Below are positions 34,561 through 42,942 of a stretch of DNA of 64,000 nt, in pieces. The stretch's first letter is position 1. Every line of letters begins with the position of its first letter. Under the pieces are notes generated by a model. That model ran no database searches, was not told the DNA's origin, and was given only the letters and a program-made list of their open reading frames with translations. This DNA comes from Actinomycetes bacterium (GTDB taxonomy: Bacteria; Actinomycetota; Actinomycetes; Actinomycetales; Microbacteriaceae): the NCBI GenBank assembly GCA_029779645.1, contig JAKPAC010000041.1, forward strand, positions 62,001 to 126,000, read 5' to 3'. A program made the position numbers and the translations under genes.

Positions 34561-36138
34561 ATGACCACCCGCAATCCCTGGCCCGCGCTCTGGGCGATCG
34601 TGATCGGGTTCTTCATGATCCTCGTCGACACGACGATCGTCTCGGTCGCGAACCCCGCGATCAAGGCCGCGCTCGATCCCGACAGCAGCAACCTCGACAA
34701 CGTCGTCTGGGTCACGAGCGCGTACCTGCTCGCGTACGCCGCGCCGCTGCTGGTCACGGGGCGCCTCGGCGACCGCTTCGGCCCGAAGCGCGTCTACCTG
34801 CTCGGGCTCGTGATCTTCACCCTCGGCTCGCTCGGCAGCGGGCTGTCGGGCTCGCTCGAGCTGCTGATCGTCACTCGCTCGGTGCAGGGCCTCGGCGCGG
34901 CGCTCATGACGCCGCAGACGATGGCGATCATCACCCGCACCTTCCCGCCCGCGATCCGCGGCGCCGCGATGGGGCTCTGGGGCTCGACCGCCGGCGTCGC
35001 GATGCTCGTCGGCCCGCTGCTGGGCGGCGTGCTGGTCGACACCCTGGGCTGGCAGTGGGTCTTCTTCATCAACCTGCCGGTGGGCGTCGTCGCGTTCGTG
35101 CTCGCCGCCGTCCTGGTGCCGCGACTCGAGACGCACCCGCACCGCTTCGACATCGGGGGCGTGCTGCTGAGCGCGCTCGGCGTCTTCCTGCTCGCCTTCG
35201 GCCTGCAGCAGGCCGCGCACTACGACTGGGGGCTGATCTGGGGCCCCATCAGCGTCTGGAGCCTGATCGGGGCCGGCGTCGTCCTGCTCGCGGTCTTCGT
35301 GTGGTGGCAGTCGCGCACCCGGCGCGAGGCGCTCGTGCCGCTCGAGCTGTTCCGCGATCGCAACTTCTCGCTCTCCAACATCGGCATCTTCGCCGGCGGC
35401 TTCGCGATCACGGCGCTCATGCTGCCCTTCATGTTCTTCCTGCAGCTCGCGCGGGGGCTGACCCCCACGCAGTCGGCGCTGATCATGGTGCCGCTCGCCG
35501 TGGTCTCGGCGGTGTTCTCGCCGGTGACCGGCCGCCTCCTGGATCGCGTCGACCCGCGCTGGATCATCGTGCCGGCCACGCTCACCATCGGGGCGGGGCT
35601 GCTCTTCTACATCCTGCTGATGACGCCCGACTCGAACATCCTCTGGTATCTCGTGCCGAGCGTGATGATGGGCTTCGGCAACGCGGGCATGTGGGGCCCC
35701 CTCGCCGCGACCGCGACCCGCAACCTCGCGCCCCGCATGGCGGGCGCGGGCTCGGGCGTCTACAACACCACGCGCACGATCGGCTCGGTGCTCGGCAGCG
35801 CGGGGATCGCCGCCATCATGCAGTCGCGCATCGACGCGAACCTGCCCGTGACGGCCGACGGCGCCACGCCGAACATCGGCGGCGGCCCGCTCCCGGAGTC
35901 GCTCATCGCGCCCTTCTCGGCCGCGATGGCCGAGTCGCTGCTGCTGCCGCTGGTCGTCATCGTGCTGGGCGGCCTCGCGCTGCTGTTCCTGCAGCGGCCC
36001 CCGCGCCCCGGCGGGGACGGCCAAGGCGAGGGCTCGCAGTGGGCCGCGTCGAAGCTCGCGGATCGCGATATCGACGCGGACGCGGACGCGAGCGCGGATG
36101 CCGCTGCGGACAAGGAGCCCGCGGCCGAGGCCTCCTGA
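34561..36138 (+). CDS. DHA2-family MFS exporter, paralogue 2 of 3
   Basis: The 525-residue protein has about 14 membrane segments with motif A GRLGDRFGPKRVYL and motif C GPLLGGVLVD. The stretch RTFPPAIRGAAMGLWG is shared with paralogue 3, and paralogue 1 has RTFPRERRGAAMGLWG. A hydrophilic tail of about 40 residues ends in an Asp/Ala-rich run (DRDIDADADASADAAADKE), absent from paralogue 1. The ATG at 34561 follows the -10 box TAGGGT (34548-34553) by seven bases; an in-frame TTG at 34555 is less likely. It is 43 bases downstream of paralogue 1. Confidence 0.9.
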   Translation: MTTRNPWPALWAIVIGFFMILVDTTIVSVANPAIKAALDPDSSNLDNVVWVTSAYLLAYAAPLLVTGRLGDRFGPKRVYLLGLVIFTLGSLGSGLSGSLELLIVTRSVQGLGAALMTPQTMAIITRTFPPAIRGAAMGLWGSTAGVAMLVGPLLGGVLVDTLGWQWVFFINLPVGVVAFVLAAVLVPRLETHPHRFDIGGVLLSALGVFLLAFGLQQAAHYDWGLIWGPISVWSLIGAGVVLLAVFVWWQSRTRREALVPLELFRDRNFSLSNIGIFAGGFAITALMLPFMFFLQLARGLTPTQSALIMVPLAVVSAVFSPVTGRLLDRVDPRWIIVPATLTIGAGLLFYILLMTPDSNILWYLVPSVMMGFGNAGMWGPLAATATRNLAPRMAGAGSGVYNTTRTIGSVLGSAGIAAIMQSRIDANLPVTADGATPNIGGGPLPESLIAPFSAAMAESLLLPLVVIVLGGLALLFLQRPPRPGGDGQGEGSQWAASKLADRDIDADADASADAAADKEPAAEAS

Positions 36139-36169
36139 CATGCGCTCGCGGCCGGGTCGGCGCGTGCAC

Positions 36170-36175
36170 TAGCGT
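36170..36175 (+). promoter_or_regulatory. -10 box of MFS gene 3
   Basis: TAGCGT, about 45 bases before the ATG at 36221, which has its own ribosome site GAAGGAGA. Confidence 0.4.
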
Positions 36176-36220
36176 GTGCGTGAGCCTGCGCACGCGGGTG
36201 CATGAGTCGAAGGAGACCGC

Positions 36221-37882
36221 ATGACGCCTCGCAGTCCCTGGCCCGCGCTCTGGGCGCTGCTGATCGGGCTGTTCATGACCCTGATCGACGTGACCATCGT
36301 GTCGCTGGCGAACCCCGCGATCAAGGCCGCGTTCGACCCGGCGTCCGACAACCTCGACAACGTCGTCTGGGTCACGAGCGCCTACCTGCTCGGCCTCGCC
36401 GTGCCCCTGCTAGTCACGGGGCGCCTCGGCGATCGCTTCGGCCCGAAGCGCATCTACCTGCTCGGGCTCGTGATCTTCACCCTCGGCTCGCTCACGAGCG
36501 GCATGTCGATCAGCCTCGAGATGCTGATCGCCGCGCGGGCCGTGCAGGGCGTCGGCGCGGCGCTCATGACGCCGCAGACGATGGCAGTGATCACGCGCAC
36601 GTTCCCTCCGGCGATCCGCGGCGCGGCCATGGGGCTGTGGGGCGCGACCTCGGGCGTCGCCATGGTCGTGGGCCCGCTGCTGGGCGGCGTGCTCGTGGGC
36701 GGCCTCGGCTGGCAGTGGGTCTTCTTCATCAACGTGCCGCTCGGCGTCGTCGGGTTCATCCTCGCCTCGATCTTCGTGCCGAACCTCGAGACCCACCCGC
36801 ACCGCTTCGACCTCGGCGGCGTGGCGCTGAGCGCGCTGGGCCTGTTCCTGGTGGCGTTCGGCCTGCAGGAGGCCGTGCACTTCGACTGGGGCGTGATCTG
36901 GGGCCCGATCAGCGTGTGGAGCCTCATCATCGCCGGCGCGGTCGTGATGGCGCTGTTCCTGTGGTGGCAGTCGCGCACCCGGAGCGAGCCGCTCGTGCCG
37001 CTCGTGCTCTTCCGCGATCGCAACTTCACGCTCGCGAGCCTCGGCATCGCCGCCGGCAGCTTCACCATGACGAGCATGCTGCTGCCCTACATGTTCTTCC
37101 TGCAGCTCTCACGCGGGGTCGCGCCCATCGGGTGCGCGCTGCTGATGATGCCCATGGCCGTCATCGTGATCTTCTGCTCGCCGCTGGTGGGGCGTCTCCT
37201 CGATCGCGTCGACCCGCGCTGGGTGATCGTGCCCGCCTTCTTCGCCTTCGCGCTCGGCATGGGGTGGTACGTGCTGCTCATCGCCACGGGCGCGCCGATC
37301 CTGATGTTCCTGCTTCCGAACGTGCTGCTCGGCCTCGGCAACGCCGGCCTGTGGGGTCCGCTCGCGGCGACCGCGACCCGCAACCTCGCGCCGCGCCTGG
37401 CGGGTGCGGGCTCGGGCGTCTACAACACGACGCGCACGATCGGCTCGGTGCTCGGCAGCGCGAGCATCGCGGCGATCATGCAGGCGAACATCGTCGCGAA
37501 CCTGCCGGAGGCGGCGGGCGGCGGGGCGCCCAGCGTGGGCTTCGGGCAGGGCCAGCTTCCGCCGGGCATCGCCGAGCCCTTCGCGACGGCGATGGGGCAG
37601 TCGCTGATCGTGCCCGCGATCGTGGTGGGGCTCGGGGGCGTGCTCACGCTGTTCCTGCGCAGCCCGCGGCACGCCGCGGACGCGCCGGACGCGCCCGCGT
37701 GGGAGGCGGCGAAGCTCTCCGCGCCGCAGGCGGGCGCCGCGCCGGCGGCAGCACCTCCCGCGGCGGCAGCTCCTGTGGCGGCGCAGACACCTGCGCTGGT
37801 CGACGCCGAGCCGGTCGACGCCGAGCCGTCGGGGCGTCTAGTCAGCGATCACGCGGGCGGCGATGTCGCTGCGGAAGTGTGA
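36221..37882 (+). CDS. DHA2-family MFS exporter, paralogue 3 of 3
   Basis: The 553-residue protein has about 14 membrane segments, motif A GRLGDRFGPKRIYL and motif C GPLLGGVLVG. DNA identity with paralogue 2 is very high over the segment encoding NLDNVVWVTSAYLL to motif A and beyond (around 36350-36490 versus 34690-34830). It has a long Ala/Pro-rich hydrophilic tail (from about residue 485) with VDAEPVDAEP. The last 45 bases overlap the convergent purD gene, so the end of the tail is encoded opposite the purD C-terminus. GAAGGAGA precedes the ATG. Confidence 0.9.
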   Translation: MTPRSPWPALWALLIGLFMTLIDVTIVSLANPAIKAAFDPASDNLDNVVWVTSAYLLGLAVPLLVTGRLGDRFGPKRIYLLGLVIFTLGSLTSGMSISLEMLIAARAVQGVGAALMTPQTMAVITRTFPPAIRGAAMGLWGATSGVAMVVGPLLGGVLVGGLGWQWVFFINVPLGVVGFILASIFVPNLETHPHRFDLGGVALSALGLFLVAFGLQEAVHFDWGVIWGPISVWSLIIAGAVVMALFLWWQSRTRSEPLVPLVLFRDRNFTLASLGIAAGSFTMTSMLLPYMFFLQLSRGVAPIGCALLMMPMAVIVIFCSPLVGRLLDRVDPRWVIVPAFFAFALGMGWYVLLIATGAPILMFLLPNVLLGLGNAGLWGPLAATATRNLAPRLAGAGSGVYNTTRTIGSVLGSASIAAIMQANIVANLPEAAGGGAPSVGFGQGQLPPGIAEPFATAMGQSLIVPAIVVGLGGVLTLFLRSPRHAADAPDAPAWEAAKLSAPQAGAAPAAAPPAAAAPVAAQTPALVDAEPVDAEPSGRLVSDHAGGDVAAEV

Positions 37883-39112
37883 CCCCTCGAGGGTGATCTC
37901 GGCCATCGCCTCGTAGGCGCGGCGGGTCGACTCGGCGAACGTGGCGCCGGTCGCGACGACGTTGAGCACGCGCCCGCCCGTCGCCACGAGCGCGCCATCC
38001 GCGCCGCGGCGGGTGGCCGCGTGCGCGATGTGCACGCCGTCGACGGCGGCCGCGGCATCCACGCCGGTGATGATGCGACCGGTCTTGGGCGACTCGGGGT
38101 AGCCCTCGCTTGCGAGCACGACGGTGACCGCGGTGCCCGGCGCGAAGCGGGGCGCGTCGGCCTCGTCGAGGGTGCCGGAGGCCGCGGCGAACAGCAGGGT
38201 GCTCAGCGGCGTGGTGAGGCGGGGGAGCACCACCTGCGTCTCGGGGTCGCCGAAGCGCGCGTTGAACTCGATCACGCGGATGCCCGCGTCGGTGAGGATG
38301 AGCCCGGCGTAGAGCAGGCCGATGAACGGGGTCTGCTCGTTCGCGAGCTCGCGGACGACGGGCTCGGCGACGGTGCGCTGCACCTCGGCGACGAACGCCT
38401 CCTCGCCGCCGAAGCGCTCGGCGAGCCACGGCAGGGGCGAGTAGGCGCCCATGCCGCCGGTGTTGGGGCCCTCGTCGCCGTCGAGCGCGCGCTTGTAGTC
38501 CTGGGCGGGGCTCAGCGGCACGACGGTGTGGCCGTCGCTGACGAAGAACAGCGAGACCTCGGGGCCGCTGAGGAACTCCTCGATCAGGAGCGAGCCCTGG
38601 GGGAGGAACTCGGCGGCGTGGGCGAGGGCCGCGGCGCGGTCTTCGGTGACGATGACGCCCTTGCCGGCGGCGAGGCCGTCGGCCTTGACGACGAAGGGAG
38701 CGCCGAGCTCGTCGAGCGCGGCCTCGACCTCGCTCAGCGAGGCGGCGCGCACGGCCCGGCCGGTGGGCACGTTCGCGGCCTGCATGATGCGCTTGGCGAA
38801 CGACTTCGAGCCCTCGAGCTGGGCGGCCGCGCGGCCGGGGCCGAACACGGGCACGCCGTTCTCGCGCAGGCGGTCGGCGACCCCCGCGACGAGCGGGGCC
38901 TCGGGGCCGATGATCACGAGGTTGATGCTCGCGTCGTCGGCAAAGTTCGTGACCGCGACCGGGTCGTTCGGGTCGAGGTCGACGAGCGTCGCGACCTCGC
39001 CGATGCCGGCATTCCCGGGCGCCGCGACCACCTCATGACCGGCGTTCTCCGCGAGCAGCGCGACGATGATGGCGTGCTCCCGCGCGCCCGAGCCGAGGAC
39101 CAGAATCTTCAC
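37838..39112 (-). CDS. purD: Phosphoribosylamine-glycine ligase (GAR synthetase)
   Basis: The 424-residue ATP-grasp enzyme makes GAR from phosphoribosylamine and glycine. The N-terminus KILVLGSGAREHAI, the hinge GPGRAAAQLEGSKSFAK, FVVKADGLAAGKGV, and GDEGPNTGGMGAYSP, plus EFNARFGDPETQ in the metal site, are diagnostic. I chose GTG 39112, which gives MKILVLGSG and lies six bases after the -10 box TAGGCT (39119-39124); a GTG at 39118 would abut the box. The 3' end overlaps the convergent MFS gene by 45 bases. The promoter overlaps the divergent promoter of the SCP2-like gene. Confidence 0.96.
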   Translation of the reverse strand: MKILVLGSGAREHAIIVALLAENAGHEVVAAPGNAGIGEVATLVDLDPNDPVAVTNFADDASINLVIIGPEAPLVAGVADRLRENGVPVFGPGRAAAQLEGSKSFAKRIMQAANVPTGRAVRAASLSEVEAALDELGAPFVVKADGLAAGKGVIVTEDRAAALAHAAEFLPQGSLLIEEFLSGPEVSLFFVSDGHTVVPLSPAQDYKRALDGDEGPNTGGMGAYSPLPWLAERFGGEEAFVAEVQRTVAEPVVRELANEQTPFIGLLYAGLILTDAGIRVIEFNARFGDPETQVVLPRLTTPLSTLLFAAASGTLDEADAPRFAPGTAVTVVLASEGYPESPKTGRIITGVDAAAAVDGVHIAHAATRRGADGALVATGGRVLNVVATGATFAESTRRAYEAMAEITLEGSHFRSDIAARVIAD

Positions 39113-39118
39113 CCCCAC

Positions 39119-39124
39119 AGCCTA
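39119..39124 (-). promoter_or_regulatory. -10 box of purD (leaderless)
   Basis: TAGGCT on the minus strand, six bases before the GTG at 39112. Only seven bases separate it from the divergent box at 39132-39137. Confidence 0.6.
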
Positions 39125-39131
39125 CCGGCGG

Positions 39132-39137
39132 TACCGT
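39132..39137 (+). promoter_or_regulatory. -10 box of the SCP2-like gene (leaderless)
   Basis: TACCGT, six bases before the ATG at 39144. A possible -35 TTCACC at 39108-39113 lies over the purD start codon. Confidence 0.6.
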
Positions 39138-39143
39138 GAACGC

Positions 39144-39483
39144 ATGGCTCGCACAATCACCATCGACGAGGGGCGCGCGGCGCTGCGCGCGGTGGATGCC
39201 GCGGCCGAGGCATCCACCGCCCCCGCGCGCGCCGAGCTCGCGACGGCGGTGCGCTACCTGCTGCAGCTGCTCGTCGAGCGCGCACCGGGTGGCACGCTCG
39301 AGGTGCGCGTGCCCCCGTTCGGCGCGGTGCAGTGCGTGCCCGGGCCGCGACACACGCGCGGCACGCCCCCGAACGTGGTCGAGATGGACGCCGCGACCTG
39401 GCTCGCCCTCGCGCGCGGCACGCTCGGCTGGCCCGAGGCCCTGGCGGCCGGGCGGGTGCAGGCCTCCGGCATGCGCGCCGATC

Positions 39484-39509
<26 letters not shown>
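39144..39509 (+). CDS. SCP2/sterol-carrier-like small protein
   Basis: The 121-residue protein has the PPFGAVQCVPGPRHTRGTPPNVVEMDAATWLALARG stretch and the closing L...AGRVQASGMRADLSGLVPL typical of the bacterial sterol-carrier (SCP2/MDMPI C-terminal-like) family found next to purine genes in actinobacteria. It presumably binds a hydrophobic ligand; no catalytic residues are seen. It is leaderless from ATG 39144. The 3' end overlaps the convergent hmuV by 26 bases. Divergent from purD with mutually overlapping promoters. Confidence 0.8.
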
Positions 39510-40298
<789 letters not shown>

Positions 40299-40299
<1 letters not shown>

Positions 40300-41525
40300 C
40301 AGCCCCACCCGCCCGAGGTGCGGCGCGTGCGGATCAGCAGCCACAGGAAGAAGGGGCCGCCCACGATCGCCGTGATGGTGCCGATGGGCAGGTCGGCCAT
40401 GGGCACCGCGGTGCGGGCGATCAGGTCGGCGCCGGCCAGCAGCAGCGCGCCGCCCAGGATGCTCGTGATCATCAGGGGCAGGTGCGCCGGCCCGATGATC
40501 ATGCGCATCAGGTGCGGGATGATCAGGCCGACGAAGCCGATGATCCCCGCGAACGCCACGGCCGCGCACACCAGCAGCGCGACGGTGACGATCACCACGA
40601 TGCGCAGGGCCTCCACGCGCACGCCGAGGTGCCGGGCGGTGCGCTCGCCGAGGGCGAACAGGTCGAGCCGCCTGGCGACCAGGAGGGCGGCGACGAGGCC
40701 GGCGAGCACGAGCGGGGCGATCAGGGCGATGTTCTGCCAGAGCGCGCCGTTGAGGCTGCCGAGCTGCCAGAACACGATCTGCTCGCGCGACGCGCTCGAT
40801 CCGAGGAAGGTCATGAACCCCAGCGCGGCGCCCGCGATCGCGTTCACGGCGATGCCGGTCAGCAGCAGCGTGACCACCTCGGTGCGCCCGCCGGAGCGGC
40901 TGATCCAATAGACGGTGAACACCGCGACGAGCCCGCCGATGAACGCCCACACGGGCGTCGTCCACATGCCGAAGGTCGCCAGGCCGAGGCTCAGGCTGGT
41001 CGCCGCGCCGAGCGCCGCGCCCGACGAGACGCCCACCACGGCGGCGTCGGCGAGCGGGTTGCCGAAGATCGCCTGCATCAGCACGCCGGCCGCCGCGAGG
41101 GCCGCGCCGACGATCAGCCCCAGCACGATGCGGGGGAGTCGGATGTCGAGGATCACGCCGTGGGCGGTGGATGCCTCGGGCGCCCACGCCGTGTCGATCC
41201 CGACGGCCTGCAGCAGCACGCCGGCGACCTCGCCGGGGCTCAGCGCGTACTGGCCGACGCCCAGCGAGCACACCACGGTGGCGACGAGCGCGATCGTGAG
41301 CGCCGCGATCAGCGCCACGACGCGGCCGGTGTGCCGTGGCGTCCCGGCCCGCGCGGAGCGCGGGGCACGGGTGCCTGGGGCCGCCGGGGCGGTCGGGGCC
41401 GCCGGGGTGGCAGAGGTGGTCGGGAGTCCGCTGCGCGCTGGTGCCGCGCTCTGGGGCGGCGGGGCGGCCTGGGCCGCGGGTCCGCTGTGCGGTGGCGCCG
41501 TCGGGGCCGCGAGCTCGGTGCTCAA
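40299..41525 (-). CDS. hmuU: Heme ABC transporter permease
   Basis: The 408-residue FecCD-type permease has about nine to ten membrane segments. Family features are LRLPRIVLGLIVGAALAAAGVLMQAIFGNPLADAAVVGVSSGAALGA-type phrasing, GGRTEVVTLLLTGIAVN, and the cytoplasmic-gate region RTARHLGVRVEALR with FAGIIGFVGLIIPHLMRMIIG. A soluble Ala/Pro-rich N-terminal extension of about 75 residues precedes TM1. The TTG start at 41525 overlaps the hmuT stop by four bases (TTGA), typical of coupling; the longer open frame upstream is the hmuT shadow. Confidence 0.9.
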
Positions 41526-42766
41526 CCGAGGCCCCCGGATCCGGCGGCAGCATCCTGCGCGGAGCCCCCGTCGGGCGCCGCGTACAGCGCCCGCGCCAGG
41601 GCCCGCACGACGTCGGCGCTGCGCGGCCCGAAGCCGAAGATCGCGTCGTCGGCCATGTCGATTACGCGGCCGTGCTGGCCGGCCGGTGTCTGCGCGAGCG
41701 CCGGGATCCGCTGCAGCAGGCCCTCGACGCCGCCCGCCGACGCGAGCCCATCGGTCATCATGATCAGCGCGTCGGGCTGCGCTGCCACGAGCGCCTCGGC
41801 GGTCATCGGCTTCATGCCGTTCCAGCCGATCTCGCTCGCGACGTCGACGGCCCCGAGGGCGTCGATCAGCGAGTCGGCGCCCGAGTCGGCCCCGAAGAGG
41901 TAGTAGACGTTCGCGGCGCCGCGGGCGTAGAGAAACGCGACGCGCACGCGATCGGATGCCTCGGCCGGCGCGATCACGGAGACCTCGCGCCTCGCCGCCT
42001 CGATCTCGTCGTGCAGGCGCGTGGCCAGGGCCTCGCCGCGCGGCGCGACGCCCAGCGCGGCGGCGACCTCGGTCACCAGGGCGCCCGCGGTCTCGAGCCG
42101 CCGCTCGGACGAGATCATCACGACCGCGATCCCCGCGTCGCGCAGCTGCTGGCGCACCTCCTTGGGTCCGATGGTCGTGTCGGTGAGGATGACGGTCGGC
42201 TCGAGGGCGAGGATCGCCTCCACCGCGAGGGTGTGGCCGGCGCCGGTGACGAGCGGGAGGTGGTCCGCGCCGTCGAAGCCGGTGGCGGCGTCGCGCCCGA
42301 TCACGTTGGGCCCGAGCCCGAGGCCGAAGACCGTCGCGGCGATCGTGCCCGAGACGTCGAGGGCGAGGATGCGGTCGACGCTGCGCACGGTGACCTCGCG
42401 GTCCTCCGCGTCGACGACGGTCGCGGGCAGCGCGGGGGCCGTCTCGTCGTCGATCACGCGGATGGCGTCGTTCGCCAGGCACGCGGTCGCGCGGCCGCTC
42501 GCGGTGCGGGGCGTCTCCAGCAGCGGGAGCGATGCGAGTGGCGCGCCGGCCTCGGCGCAGAAGCGGGCGTCGTCGCCGCCCTCCGCGGCGGGCCCTGGCG
42601 TCGGCGCGCTCCCGGACGTCGAGGCCGAGGTGGTGGTGCAGCCGCCGAGCAGCATGGTCAGGCCCATGAGCGCGGCGAGGGCGACGAGCGTGCCGCGTGC
42701 CGGCCGGAGCGTTCGTTTCATCGGGAATCCAAGGGGGAGTCGGGGGGCCGTCGGGGTGGGCGCCAT
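41522..42766 (-). CDS. hmuT: Heme-binding lipoprotein of the HmuTUV importer
   Basis: The protein is a class III substrate-binding lipoprotein: hydrophobic signal ending in the lipobox LLGGC, a Ser/Thr/Pro linker, then two lobes (residues about 105-240 and 260-400) as in HmuT. The start is in question. ATG 42766 lies six bases after the -10 box TAAATT, making a leaderless mRNA and a 414-residue product with lipobox Cys43. ATG 42721 gives a more usual signal peptide (Cys28) but has no ribosome site. I use 42766. The promoter carries an IdeR/DtxR-like iron box (42776-42794), so expression should rise under iron limitation. Confidence 0.88.
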   Translation of the reverse strand: MAPTPTAPRLPLGFPMKRTLRPARGTLVALAALMGLTMLLGGCTTTSASTSGSAPTPGPAAEGGDDARFCAEAGAPLASLPLLETPRTASGRATACLANDAIRVIDDETAPALPATVVDAEDREVTVRSVDRILALDVSGTIAATVFGLGLGPNVIGRDAATGFDGADHLPLVTGAGHTLAVEAILALEPTVILTDTTIGPKEVRQQLRDAGIAVVMISSERRLETAGALVTEVAAALGVAPRGEALATRLHDEIEAARREVSVIAPAEASDRVRVAFLYARGAANVYYLFGADSGADSLIDALGAVDVASEIGWNGMKPMTAEALVAAQPDALIMMTDGLASAGGVEGLLQRIPALAQTPAGQHGRVIDMADDAIFGFGPRSADVVRALARALYAAPDGGSAQDAAAGSGGLG

Positions 42767-42772
42767 TGCAAC

Positions 42773-42778
42773 AATTTA
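42773..42778 (-). promoter_or_regulatory. -10 box of hmuTUV (leaderless)
   Basis: TAAATT on the minus strand, six bases before the ATG at 42766, overlapping the iron box by three bases. Confidence 0.6.
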
Positions 42779-42794
42779 GGAAAGGCTAACCTAC
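42776..42794. promoter_or_regulatory. IdeR/DtxR-type iron box at hmuT
   Basis: TTAGGAAAGGCTAACCTAC matches 16 of 19 positions of the recalled IdeR/DtxR consensus TTAGGTTAGSCTAACCTAA. It overlaps the hmuT -10 box and lies just upstream of the divergent TTGACA. Confidence 0.8.
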
Positions 42795-42797
42795 TAA

Positions 42798-42827
42798 TTG
42801 ACACCGCGACAGTCCGCGACCTACTGT
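42798..42827 (+). promoter_or_regulatory. Promoter of the HtaA-domain gene
   Basis: A perfect -35 TTGACA (42798-42803) and a -10 TACTGT (42822-42827) are separated by 18 bases. Predicted start near 42834, a leader of about 109 bases. Confidence 0.7.
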
Positions 42828-42841
42828 CATGGTGGCTCGAC

Positions 42842-42860
42842 TTAGCTGAGCCTAACCTCA
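42842..42860. promoter_or_regulatory. IdeR/DtxR-type iron box at the HtaA-domain gene
   Basis: TTAGCTGAGCCTAACCTCA matches 16 of 19 positions of the same consensus. It lies just downstream of the predicted transcription start, where a bound repressor would block elongation or initiation. Confidence 0.78.
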
Positions 42861-42942
42861 ATTCACAACAATCAGGTGTCCGTTCTGAACGCATGTCGCT
42901 GTGCGTCCTCCCGCGACGGGCCGACCTCCCGGAGAACCCATC

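Noticed and set aside
42767..42942. Possible small gene between hmuT and htaA
   Set aside because: The space is fully explained by two promoters and two iron boxes; frames lack ribosome sites.
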